Assembly (NCBI GenBank): GCA_017506865.1
Contig: JAFCMP010000001.1
Location: 124,001 to 188,000, forward strand
Origin: Tribonema minus
Taxonomy: Eukaryota > Sar > Xanthophyceae > Tribonematales > Tribonemataceae
Direction of reading: 5' to 3'
DNA: 64,000 bases
Position 1 is the first letter of the stretch. Every line of letters begins with the position of its first letter. Below are positions 24,156-33,070 of this stretch, in pieces. Both the position numbers and the translations under genes were made by a program. The notes beneath the pieces are model-generated. The model had not been told where the DNA came from. It was given only the letters and a program-made list of their open reading frames with translations, and searched no databases.

Positions 24156-24548
24156 TACACTGAACCTCGGACTGGCAGATGATACCATACGTACCGTATA
24201 TGTTGATTTGCCCCTTCACGCCGCCTGCGCACGTAAGGCGCAGAACAATTTTATGACGTGCCCACGGAAGGATAATGATGACCCCTTCTGTGCGACACAC
24301 GTCAGACGTCAGTGTAGTGAAGAGGTCATTCCTCAAAAAGCGTCTGCCTCCACTCACACGCTACGACAACGTACGCAACAGCGACATACATGCCTATGGG
24401 CGCCATGAAACATACTTCGCCAGGTGCTAGCAGCAGTAGCACCACCACCAGCACACGCCGCGAGTACATGCCTTCCAGGCAGCAGCGATGCGCCAACTTG
24501 GGAGGGGCAGTGGCGCTTAGCTCTCGGGAGGATGCCTTTGCCGTTGTG
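24156..24548 (+). pseudogene. Truncated duplicate of the F-box/LRR gene promoter and first codons
   Basis: This stretch matches 34683-35085 almost base for base: the same putative promoter, the same ATG (at 24390) and the same start MPMGAMKHTSPGAS, but lacking the QRKA insertion of the full gene. Similarity stops at about 24548, in the F-box region (EDAFAVV), where sequence of the reverse-oriented retrotransposon begins. The coding sequence is therefore broken after roughly 53 codons and cannot make the LRR protein. Confidence 0.85.
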
Positions 24549-26880
24549 CACGGTGGCGACGGCGTCCGCAAGCGCACTCTGGGTCAGGCGCCTATTCAAG
24601 TTGCTAAACTCAACGACTGTAGCCGTTGTGACTGCAAAGCGATGACATCAAGCACAGCATCTGCAGCTCCAGTCCCGCCACCTGGGCTGCATCGGTGACG
24701 GAGCTGGTGCTGCCCAGGTTGTTGCAGTGCAAAAGGACTGACGGTGCTGCTGCCGGCGGCGGCGTTTGCTCCTGTCACTGCTGCAGCCGCGGTAGGGCCG
24801 CTGGCAGCTCTGGCAGATGTTCCAGCTGGTCACTAGTTGCTGCACGCAGGGACGCTGCGGCTGTGGCGACCATCTGCATGCAGGCAAGTGCGCCACCTCT
24901 ACTCGTAATGCCACTACGCCTTGAAGCATTGCTGGAGCGGAACACGAGCACGTGCTGCTTCCGAAGAGTCTGCAGGCACTGGAGCAGCGGCTGCACCGCC
25001 ACGGCCTGCCGCCGATGCTGCTGGTGCTGCTGGTGCACCGCCGAAGCAGTTGTGGCGTGCCACTGGCACAGTGGCCACTGCCATTGCCGTTGCCGTTGCC
25101 GCTACCAGCTGCGGTGCCGCCTGCTGTCGCTGTCCCTGTTGCAACAGCAGCAGCAGTCCCTGGAGCAGCAGTACTGCCTGCACCCGCAACAGCTTCGGCA
25201 GCGGTTGATGCTGCTGGAGCAGCTGCGCCATGCGTCGCCGCTGCTGCTGCTGCTGTTGCTGCGGCAGCTGCAGCTGCTGCCGCCGGAGGAGTTAGGCTGT
25301 GCTGCCGCTGCTGGTAGTGCAGCTTAGGCTGCCCGGACCGCTGCTGCCGCGGGTGCACCGGCAAGTGCAGCTCGGCCGTGTGCAGGCAGTCTGATACATA
25401 ATGGCTGCACCATCATGATCGTTGGCCGGCAATGAAGCGGCTGCGCCGCCTGCAGCCATTGCTGCTGGACCAGGTCCTGTAGCGCTTCCTGCCACTGGGG
25501 CGGCTGCGCGGCCTGCCGCTGCTGCCACTGTTGCAGCTAACACTGCCAGAGCAGCTGCGCCTCTCACCCCCACTGCCGCTGTTGCCGCAGCGGCTGCTGG
25601 GGCTGCATCTGCAGCACCACTGCCATTGGCTTGAGGCCGTAGGGTCGCCTGCTTCAGCACCCCTGCCTCCTAAATAGTGCTGGCTGCAGCGCGTGCAGCG
25701 TGCCCGCCACTTACGCAGCATCAGAGATGTCGCAGGCGCTGTTGATGCCAAGGCCGCCATGCCGTGTGAGAAGCCGAGTCTGTTGTAGAGCTTGGCCATT
25801 TGCTGCCAGATGAAGAGGCACCGCTTTGCTGAAACTGCCGCTAGCTGGGTCAGGTCCAACGGCTGTAGACCGTTGATCACTCGAGTGTTCGAGCACCCAC
25901 TGCACGACCCGGTCCCACTGGCACTCCATGGCTGCTGGCTTTGTCTACGAAGTTGGAATAGTGCACAGGCAGTACGTGCGAGGCACTATGCACGAACGCA
26001 ATAGCCTGAACAAAGCCCTCTGTGGTGATACCCGCGCAACGCTCTGCACAATGAGCCTGTGCCCCGTCTGCACCTGCTCTCCTGCGCAGCCATGCCTGCA
26101 CAAAGCTGCTGTGGCCCCCTGGCACAGCGAGCAATATGGCACCGCAGTCACCGGTTCTGTGTTTCCTCCATGTCCCCGACGTCACAAGTTGAATACTGAG
26201 CTGCTGCAGTTGCTCGTCGCCTGTCAATGTGGTGACCACATGCCTCTGCCAGCGCGTGTGACTTGGTAAGGTTCAGCTCCGACCCGACCTCCGCAAAGTG
26301 CTGTTTGAACAATGCCACTGCTTCCTGCTTCTACTTCCTCCTGAGTCAGCGTGCATGCAGGCACCTCAAAGGGGTCAGGGTTTCAGCACACACAGCTCAT
26401 GCGACACAACACTCACCCACAATAATTTCAGAAGTTGATTGCGTAGCAGAAGTGGTGCTGCGGCATGTATAATGACTTACACAGGAAAGAGCCAGAGTGC
26501 CTTTGTTGTGAACATGCGCTGATATTTATATAGACAATAGTTTTTTTGTCACAAGTTCAACTTCAAGCCGTAACGGTTTTTTGAACTACTACGAAGGTGC
26601 CTACCGGGACTACTAAACGACTTCTTGTAATTGTGGCAAGCTTATCAGCGTGTATACTCGGAATGCGTGCGTGCTACTACTGATAGCCTAGGCTGCCACA
26701 AACAGCTTCAGTGCTCGCCCAGTCGCTCACGTGACTAGACTATAACGTCGAGGCCTCGCATGCACGTGCGCAGGACGGGCTGCAGGTGGGAAAAGTAGAT
26801 GGCGGCGTGGATGTACACCTGCAGATGTACACTGTGAAAACAAATGTTGTACTTCGAAGTATACGCCGCAATCTACATGT

Positions 26881-26968
26881 ACGGACTTCCGCGGCTTTCG
26901 CGGTCTGATGTGCTTGCGCACCGTACGGACTTCCGCGGCTTTCGCGGTCCGATGTGCTTGCGCACCAG
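26881..26968. repeat. Two-copy 44-bp tandem repeat
   Basis: Two nearly identical 44-bp units (26881-26924 and 26925-26968), each starting ACGGACTTCCGCGGCTTTCG, differ at a single T/C position. They lie in the unrelated insert within the decayed retrotransposon copy. Confidence 0.85.
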
Positions 26969-27775
26969 CTCCTCGCCGCAAACAAGGGTCGCTGTGTTTA
27001 GCTGTACCATCGTCCTGCTCATGTTGCTCTGCATGCAAGTGGCGTCATATGCCCCGCACGATGTTATTGCCAGAAGGCATCCGGCTGTTGGGCCGGCTCC
27101 CACATGGTGCCTCAAGCCACCGTGTAATGACGTCGGCGAACCCATGCGCATGCCGCCCAAGCCTGTACGGCAGCGCATCCTGCAGGTGGCGGTAGTGCAG
27201 CCCCGACGGGCCTGCTCCGCTGTACAGGCTTGCTCGCTGGATGAGCTTGCCAACAGTATCTGCCTCGTGATCAATGGCCTCCCCTGTAGCTGGCTTCGTT
27301 CTGCTGGCACTGCATGTCTGCTGTTCTTGCCATGAGCTGCTTCAGTATGTTGGAGAGCTCAAGTTCCGTGCACTGGCGCAACAGTCGGGCGTCTGGGCTG
27401 CATGGCGGCAAAGAAAACGTCGTCAGGTACCGCTACCGTTTTGGGGCTCAGGCTGCAGGACTTGTGCTGCTTGCTGCAGCCGCTCCCGTGTTCCAATGCA
27501 CTGTACTGCGATGTAGGTGTTGGTCCCTGCCTCCGTTTGCTGGCGCGCGCGCGCCAGTGCCGGTGCGCACGCGCGTGCGCCAGGAGCGCTGGCACCAAAC
27601 GTCGAGCTTACCGCGTGCATTTTTGATTCTGTTGGAGCGACTGCTGCCAATTGATTGAGTGAACCATCGGTGGATGTGATGAGCGATGGCATAAGGTGGT
27701 GCGGAATCCTGGCTCGATGAAGTCGCTGCACCCGCCCTGCAGAGTCTGATTCACGAGCTGCATTGACAAACATGG

Positions 27776-28342
27776 CACACCTTGGACAACAGTCCGTCGC
27801 GACGGCGTCGTCTAGACGACAGGTACTTACCCCAGCCTGTCGCGACGGTGTCGTCTAGACGACAGTACTATGCGCCAGTCTGTCGCGACGGTGTCGTCTA
27901 GACGACAGGACCTTGCGCCAGCCTGTCGCGACGGCGTCGTCTAGACGACAAAAAGTTTTGGACAGATCAAACAGAAGTCAAAGTGCGATTGCGAGCAGAA
28001 GTTGAAGTGCGGTTGCGAAACGACAGCGCCAAGAATGGTGTTAGAGCTTGTGCTATGCTTCGTCAGCTATCCTTATGCCTCTTAAGCCTTGCTGTCGACC
28101 CTGTAGCAGTTCTATGTGCGTCCTGCAACACACGACAGGACACGACAGTAAAAGTGGTTCCATTGCACGACGGCGTCGTCTAGACGACAGGAGGTCAGCG
28201 AGACCCGTCGCGGCGGCGTCGTCTAGACGACAGGAAGGTGGCAAATGAGTCTGTCGGGCCGTCGCGACAGGACTCTTGGCTGTCGTTGCACGACAGTCCG
28301 TCGCGACCCTGTCGTGAACGCGACCTTGTCGTCTAAGGTGTG
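27776..28342. mobile_element. MITE-like insert with inverted ends and a palindrome array
   Basis: This 567-bp insert interrupts the decayed retrotransposon copy: the element's coding sequence stops before 27776 and resumes after 28342. Its ends are inverted copies (left CACACCTTGGACAA, right TTGTCGTCTAAGGTGTG). The flanks read AAACATGG (27768-27775) and AAACATTG (28343-28350), consistent with a 6-8 bp target duplication as in hAT-like elements. The interior carries six exact copies of the perfect palindrome GTCGTCTAGACGAC at 27807, 27850, 27893, 27936, 28174 and 28218; the first four have an exact 43-bp period. No transposase frame is present, so it would be non-autonomous. Confidence 0.8.
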
Positions 28343-28577
28343 AAACATTGTCAACGTGCTTGCCAATGGATGTGTTGCCGCGTTCTCCAGTGCAGCTCCC
28401 ACATAGCGACGGTTGCGTGATCTGGCAAGATTTTTGGGTGCTGCGAACTGTAGCTTGCACAGCTCCTCAAGGCTGATGCTGTCAAGCACTGCTGCGACCA
28501 CGAAAGTGAAGTTCATGGTATGTCAAAAGCCCACCTGCCCCAACTGCTGCACCTGCTGGCAATGTTGCCAATGCGCC

Positions 28578-28943
28578 AACAACGTACTTTTTTGTTGAAT
28601 GTTCGCTGTGTATGTGAACACACAAAAGTGCCATCAGTCTCTGGAACCCCTCCAGAGTCGGTTGCAGCACCAAGTATACTTTCCACAAGTGAACACAGTG
28701 TGCACATTTTGTGCGCTAGGCGCTTCTTTGATTAAAAGTGTTGCGCACTCATGATTCTTCGTGTGTTTTTGGCCTTGAAATGAGAAGGTCGCGACTTGTG
28801 TGCAGTGAATGTTGTGGCATATGTAGAGCTGACGCTGCAAGAGGAGCAGGAAAGGCACTGGTTCTGTCATTACGCACTGAACTAAGTTGCTGTGTATGTA
28901 TTTACGTATGCTCGGACTTGTATTCATGAAGGCCCATTGTATG
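28578..28943 (+). repeat. Flanking repeat, copy 2 (interrupted by the retrotransposon)
   Basis: This is the second copy of the repeat at 23808-24155, with scattered substitutions and small indels. It ends at CCATTGTATG (28943), after which retrotransposon sequence starts. The continuation found in copy 1 (TACACTGAACC) appears here only at 34683. Confidence 0.9.
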
Positions 28944-29160
28944 AACAAGGCGACACACCTACAACATGGCATTTCCACAGCCACAAGTGGAATATAATAA
29001 AAATCCAAGAGTGAGAACAAGGCGACACACCTACAACATGGCATTTCCACAGCCACAAGTGGAATATAATAAAAGTACACTGATGGCATTTCCACAGCCA
29101 CAAGTGGAATATAATAAAAGTACACTGAAAAGTACACAATATAATAAAAGTACACAATTG
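28944..29160 (+). repeat. 5' tandem repeats of the retrotransposon
   Basis: Three copies of a 37-38 bp unit, beginning ATGGCATTTCCACAGCC and ending GGAATATAATAAAA, start at about 28966, 29038 and 29083. The first two are preceded by GAACAAGGCGACACACC. Interspersed AAAAGTACACTGA and AAAAGTACAC copies repeat the target sequence found at the 3' junction (AAAAAGTACACTGAACC at 34677). The array may hold the element's promoter. Confidence 0.85.
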
Positions 29161-29233
29161 GTTGAGTACAGCCTGCACGAGATGCGGATAGGTATGTAGC
29201 TGTAGCATGTAGCACCATGGCGTAGCAGAGATC

Positions 29234-31234
29234 ATGAAAAGAATATCATGGCGGCGGCGGGAGGCCCGTATTGCCAACTCTGAATCAGCGCAGAAATGCA
29301 AGGAATCCGATCTAGCATGCGCACAAGCGCAGGATATTAGCACCAGTGCTGCAGATGGCAATGGCGCTTGTCAACAGGACGATGGCACGAGTGGCAGCAG
29401 CAGAGCAACTGGAGACGGACGCGCAGCGCACAAACGCAAGAGGGTACAGAATGACGGTTCGTCAATTTCCGATCAAACAGGCGAAGGGGAGCACACGGGC
29501 GGGCAAAGTGCAGTCAAGCGCTCTAGAACAGGTCATAACAGTCTGGAACAGCAACGTCTGATGCTAGACGACGAAGCTGGAGGTGGAGGCAGTGCGGACC
29601 CGGAGTACAAGTGCAACTTATGCGACCTCGTGGTGAAGAAGGGCATGTCGCTGCTCTCGTTACAGCAGAGGTTAAACGCCCACATCGCGGCGAAGCACCA
29701 GCGCGAACACCACAGTGGGACAGCAACAACGTTCCTGGAGCGCTCCGACCTCAGCACCTCGCACTTGCAAACCATCTACACCGAGTGTGCCTTGTGCAAA
29801 AACCTGTTTCATGCCAACAAGACATTCAGAGTGGACAGCACCGATGCCAGCGCGGGCAAGCACTGCCGCAACTGCAGGCCTATCACTTCACCCGCTGCAG
29901 TGGCGGCAACATTGTCAACAACAGCATCAGCAGCACCGCTAGCACCTGATGCATCGACGGCAACAGCTACCACGTCGCTGCCACAGCAGCAACCGGCGTG
30001 CACACCCATCGGCAACCCCTACGCAAAGGGACCAGCGCACGCGCAGCAGGCACCTGCTGCTCAGGCTGGTGGCAGCAGCTCCTCCTGCAGCTCAAAGAGG
30101 CCGGAACGCGGGGGCAGCAGTGCTACACAAGGGGGTCGGGGTCGCAGTGGAGGGCGCGGACGTGGCAATGGAGGACGCGTTCGCAGCGGCAGCAATGATG
30201 CAGACATCAGCAGTAGCAGAGCGACTAGCGGCAGCAGAACCGGAGGCGGCAGCAGCAGCGGTGCCGGCGGCGGCAGTGCAGCCGGTACTAAGGACAGCGG
30301 CGCTGGCAAAGGCCGCAGCAGTGATGCCAGCAGCCGCAGCGGCGGTGCTAGCAACAGCGGCAGTGGCGCGCGAACTCAAAACGGCCGCGGTGGCCGTGGC
30401 AGCGATCGCAGCAGCGACAGCGGCGGACGAGGCTGTGGTCGTGGCGGCCGCGGCGGCAGCGGAGGGGGCCCCAGAGCGGCAGGTGCGGCGACAGCAGCGG
30501 CAGCGCCAGGCCCTGCAGGCGCAGCAGGTGGGGCAGGTGGGCTTTTCACGTGGACCATCTCAACCCCCGCAGTCGCAGCAGTGCTTGACAGCATCAGCCT
30601 CGATGAGCTGTGCAAGCTGCAGTTCGCGACAACTAGAAGCCTTGCTAGACCACGCAATCGTCGCTATGTGGGAGCTGCACTGGATAACGCAGCAACACAT
30701 CTGTTGGCACACACAATGACGATGTTCGTCAATGCGGCGCGGGAGCCAGATTCCGCAGGGCGGGTGCAGCGACTGCAAAGATCCACGATTCTAAACCACC
30801 TCATGCCATCACTCATCACCTCCACCGATGGCGCACCTGGCATCACTCGCTCCGACAGAATCAGAATGTTGGCACGCGGTGAGCTTGACCGGTTGGTGCC
30901 AGCGCTCCTCGCACACGCGCGTGCGCACCGGCGCTGGCGCGCGCGCCAGCAAACGGAGGCAGCGATCAACGCCTACGTCCTACAGTGCATGGGCACACGG
31001 GGGGGGCTACAGCAGGCAGCGCGTTTCCTTCAGCCCAAAACGGTGGCGATACCTGATGATGACTGCTTTGCCGCCATGCAGCCCAAACACCCCCCCGCTG
31101 CGCCAGGGGAACAACTCCATGAGCTATCCGGCATGGTTGATCAGCTTGTGCCGAAAGCAGCCGACATGCCAGCAGAACTCAGCCTGTTACAGGGGGAGGG
31201 AATTGAGCCAGAGACGGTTGCCAAGCTCATCTAG
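29234..31234 (+). CDS. Retrotransposon N-terminal region: zinc fingers and Gly/Ser/Arg-rich linker
   Basis: 666 codons from ATG 29234 to an in-frame TAG at 31232. A basic N-terminus is followed by a C2H2-type finger (CNLCDLVVKKG with His pair HIAAKH, about residues 124-150), a second Cys cluster (CALCKNLF then CRNC, about residues 187-218), and about 180 residues of Gly, Ser and Arg including RGG-like runs. A globular part follows (ISLDELCKLQFATTRSLARP onward). N-terminal fingers of R2-type proteins bind target DNA; that role is inferred here. The next codons after the TAG continue in the same frame into the RT (SPYSGAGPSGLRYSHLQDV), so this is the front part of one protein split by a nonsense codon, not a separate ORF1. 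Confidence 0.8.
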   Translation: MKRISWRRREARIANSESAQKCKESDLACAQAQDISTSAADGNGACQQDDGTSGSSRATGDGRAAHKRKRVQNDGSSISDQTGEGEHTGGQSAVKRSRTGHNSLEQQRLMLDDEAGGGGSADPEYKCNLCDLVVKKGMSLLSLQQRLNAHIAAKHQREHHSGTATTFLERSDLSTSHLQTIYTECALCKNLFHANKTFRVDSTDASAGKHCRNCRPITSPAAVAATLSTTASAAPLAPDASTATATTSLPQQQPACTPIGNPYAKGPAHAQQAPAAQAGGSSSSCSSKRPERGGSSATQGGRGRSGGRGRGNGGRVRSGSNDADISSSRATSGSRTGGGSSSGAGGGSAAGTKDSGAGKGRSSDASSRSGGASNSGSGARTQNGRGGRGSDRSSDSGGRGCGRGGRGGSGGGPRAAGAATAAAAPGPAGAAGGAGGLFTWTISTPAVAAVLDSISLDELCKLQFATTRSLARPRNRRYVGAALDNAATHLLAHTMTMFVNAAREPDSAGRVQRLQRSTILNHLMPSLITSTDGAPGITRSDRIRMLARGELDRLVPALLAHARAHRRWRARQQTEAAINAYVLQCMGTRGGLQQAARFLQPKTVAIPDDDCFAAMQPKHPPAAPGEQLHELSGMVDQLVPKAADMPAELSLLQGEGIEPETVAKLI

Positions 31235-33070
31235 CGAGCAAGCCCTTACAGTGGAGCAGGCCCATCGGGGCTGCGCTACAGCCACCTGCAGGATGTGCTA
31301 CGCACAAGCTGGGGACGGCATGAGTTTGCTGCTGTCCTCACACGGTGGCTTCAGACCGCTATGCGGGAGGCTGCGCGGCTGCCGGATGCCTTCTGGCAGT
31401 TGCATGGCGCGGGGCGCCTGACGCCACTTGCAGAACAACAGGAAGATGGTACAGCTAAGCAGCGGCCCATCGTTTGCGGCGAGGTGCTGCAGCAACTATG
31501 CACTTCGGTGTACGTGGCAGACCGCAAAGACTTCCTGGCGGAGCTCCTTGAGCCAGACGGGCAGTATGGGGTAGCCGTCTCAGCAGGAGCGGAGAAAGCG
31601 GCCATGGCCGGCAAACTCGCGTATGAGCTCGGTCACTGGCAGTTCATGCTGGACCTCAAGAATGCCATCAACATGGTGTTCGTCCTGGCGGCAGCGGAAT
31701 GGGTAGCAGCACAGCTGCCGGACTTCCTCGACTACTTCATCGGCACATACGTTCGCGCTCGGCCACGCCTGCTGTTCCAGCACGTCGACGGCTCCACGCG
31801 CATCATCGTGTCTCAGCGCAGGTTTAAGCAGGGGGACCCCGCGGCACCGATGCTCTTCTGCGGCGCCATTGCTCAGTGCTTGAAACGGTTCAATGAGGCG
31901 GCGGCCGCGCAGCGCGCGCGGAGGCGGATGGGCGCCTACATGGACGATGCCAACGTCCGAACAGGCACTTGCACGCTGACTCAGGATGACATACAGGAGG
32001 CGGCGCAGCTCAAACAACACTTTGCGGAGGTGGGGCTGGAGCTAAACCTCACCAAGTCACGCGCGCTGCCTGGCAGGGGGCATGTGGTGACAGACCACGA
32101 GCGGCAACTGCTGCAGCAGCTGGGCGTTCAGCTAGTGGGGGATACGGATGAAAATCAGAACCGTGGAGCTGTGTTGCTGGGGGTGCCGGTGGGCCACAGC
32201 AGCTTTGTGGACGCATGGCTGCGCAGGGAAGCGGGTGCAGGCGGGGCAGGGGCTCGATTTGCAGAGCGATGCGCGCGCCTGACATCTCCGAGGGCTATGT
32301 TCAGGTTACTGCGCTACTGCGTGGTGCCTCGCATGACGTACTACCTGCGCACCATTCCCACTGCGCAGACAGCGCCAGCCGCCAAGGAGTGGGATCGGGT
32401 CACGCAGTGGGTGCTTGAGCACTCAATGGGCCTGCAGCCACCAGGCCAGACCTGGCGCCAGTTTGAGCAAAGTGGGGCCCACTTCCATCTGGCAGCGCAC
32501 GGCCCAGCCTTACAGCAAGCGCGACTCCCAACACGGCATGGCGGCCTTGGCATTACCAGCGCCTGCGACATCGCTGATGCTGCGTATGTGGCGGGCACGT
32601 TGCAAGCGCTGCAACTAGCACTCTCTGGATGGGCGGGGGTGCTGCAGCAGGCGGCTCCTCAAGCGGCTGCAGACAACGCTGCTGAGGATGCGGCAACACA
32701 AGCGGCACCGGCAGCAGCGGCAGCAGCACCAGCACCAGCAGCATCAGCAGCGGCAACTGTCACAGCGGCAGCGGCGGTTGCCAGTGGAGGCGCGACCGCT
32801 CCGGCAGCGGCAACTGCATCAGCGGCTGGCCGCGCTTATGGCGCAGCCATTCCGGCAACACACGACGCAGCTGCCGCTGGATCCGGGGCCGCGGCGGCAG
32901 CACAGGCGGCACCAGCGGCAGCAGCAGCAGCGGCGGCGCACGGCGCAACTACTCCGGCGGCAGCAGCAGCGGCGGCAGCAGCAGCTGCTCCAGCATCAGA
33001 GGCTGCTGCAGCAGCGGCAGCACATGTTGCACCTCCAGTGGCCTTGGCGGCATCACTAACTGCAGCATAA
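31235..33070 (+). CDS. Retrotransposon reverse transcriptase region
   Basis: This continues in the frame of the upstream segment, between the TAG at 31232 and a TAA at 33068, and has no start codon of its own where the homology begins. RT motifs in order: GPSGLRYSHLQ lead-in, KQRPIV fingers motif, motif A FMLDLKNAIN (catalytic Asp at base 31652), motif B RFKQGDPAAPMLFC, motif C AYMDDAN (31937-31957) and LELNLTKSRAL. The catalytic Asp residues are intact. The segment ends in a long Ala-rich, Gln-poor linker (about 32640-33070). The motif style is that of non-LTR (LINE-type) RTs, not retroviral or DIRS. Without the stop codons it would be the central domain of a polyprotein of about 1,779 residues. 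Confidence 0.85.
   Translation, partial: RASPYSGAGPSGLRYSHLQDVLRTSWGRHEFAAVLTRWLQTAMREAARLPDAFWQLHGAGRLTPLAEQQEDGTAKQRPIVCGEVLQQLCTSVYVADRKDFLAELLEPDGQYGVAVSAGAEKAAMAGKLAYELGHWQFMLDLKNAINMVFVLAAAEWVAAQLPDFLDYFIGTYVRARPRLLFQHVDGSTRIIVSQRRFKQGDPAAPMLFCGAIAQCLKRFNEAAAAQRARRRMGAYMDDANVRTGTCTLTQDDIQEAAQLKQHFAEVGLELNLTKSRALPGRGHVVTDHERQLLQQLGVQLVGDTDENQNRGAVLLGVPVGHSSFVDAWLRREAGAGGAGARFAERCARLTSPRAMFRLLRYCVVPRMTYYLRTIPTAQTAPAAKEWDRVTQWVLEHSMGLQPPGQTWRQFEQSGAHFHLAAHGPALQQARLPTRHGGLGITSACDIADAAYVAGTLQALQLALSGWAGVLQQAAPQAAADNAAEDAATQAAPAAAAAAPAPAASAAATVTAAAAVASGGATAPAAATASAAGRAYGAAIPATHDAAAAGSGAAAAAQAAPAAAAAAAAHGATTPAAAAAAAAAAAPASEAAAAAAAHVAPPVALAASLTAA

Larger units (their letters stand above)
24549..28577 (-). 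mobile_element. Decayed reverse-oriented copy of the R2-like retrotransposon
   Basis: Read on the minus strand, this block follows the forward element at 29234-34573 from roughly element base 30500 to 33655, with frameshifts and deletions. Matching pieces include SISLEELCKLQFA (28.5 kb), FVNAARESDSAGRVQRL (27.7 kb), the region around the first in-frame stop (27.2 kb), GHSSFVQAWLRR from the RT thumb side (26.1 kb), and Ala-rich linker (24.7-25.6 kb). A central part of the RT including the YxDD motif is missing. About 26370-26990 is unrelated sequence in its place, and a MITE-like insert sits at 27776-28342. Both ends are truncated, so it cannot be autonomous. Confidence 0.85.

Noticed and set aside
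24648..25880. Long Ala-, Gln- and Ser-rich open frames on both strands
   Set aside because: They correspond to the Ala-rich linker of the decayed retrotransposon and its antisense; the repetitive GCN codons keep several frames open.
28966..29130. Tandem 37-bp units as a CRISPR array
   Set aside because: The units are nearly contiguous, with short related junctions instead of unique spacers, and the genome is eukaryotic.
31226..31240. Programmed stop-codon readthrough or a two-ORF organisation between the gag-like and RT parts
   Set aside because: The decayed sister copy has CAG at the same codon, so a point mutation explains the stop more simply.
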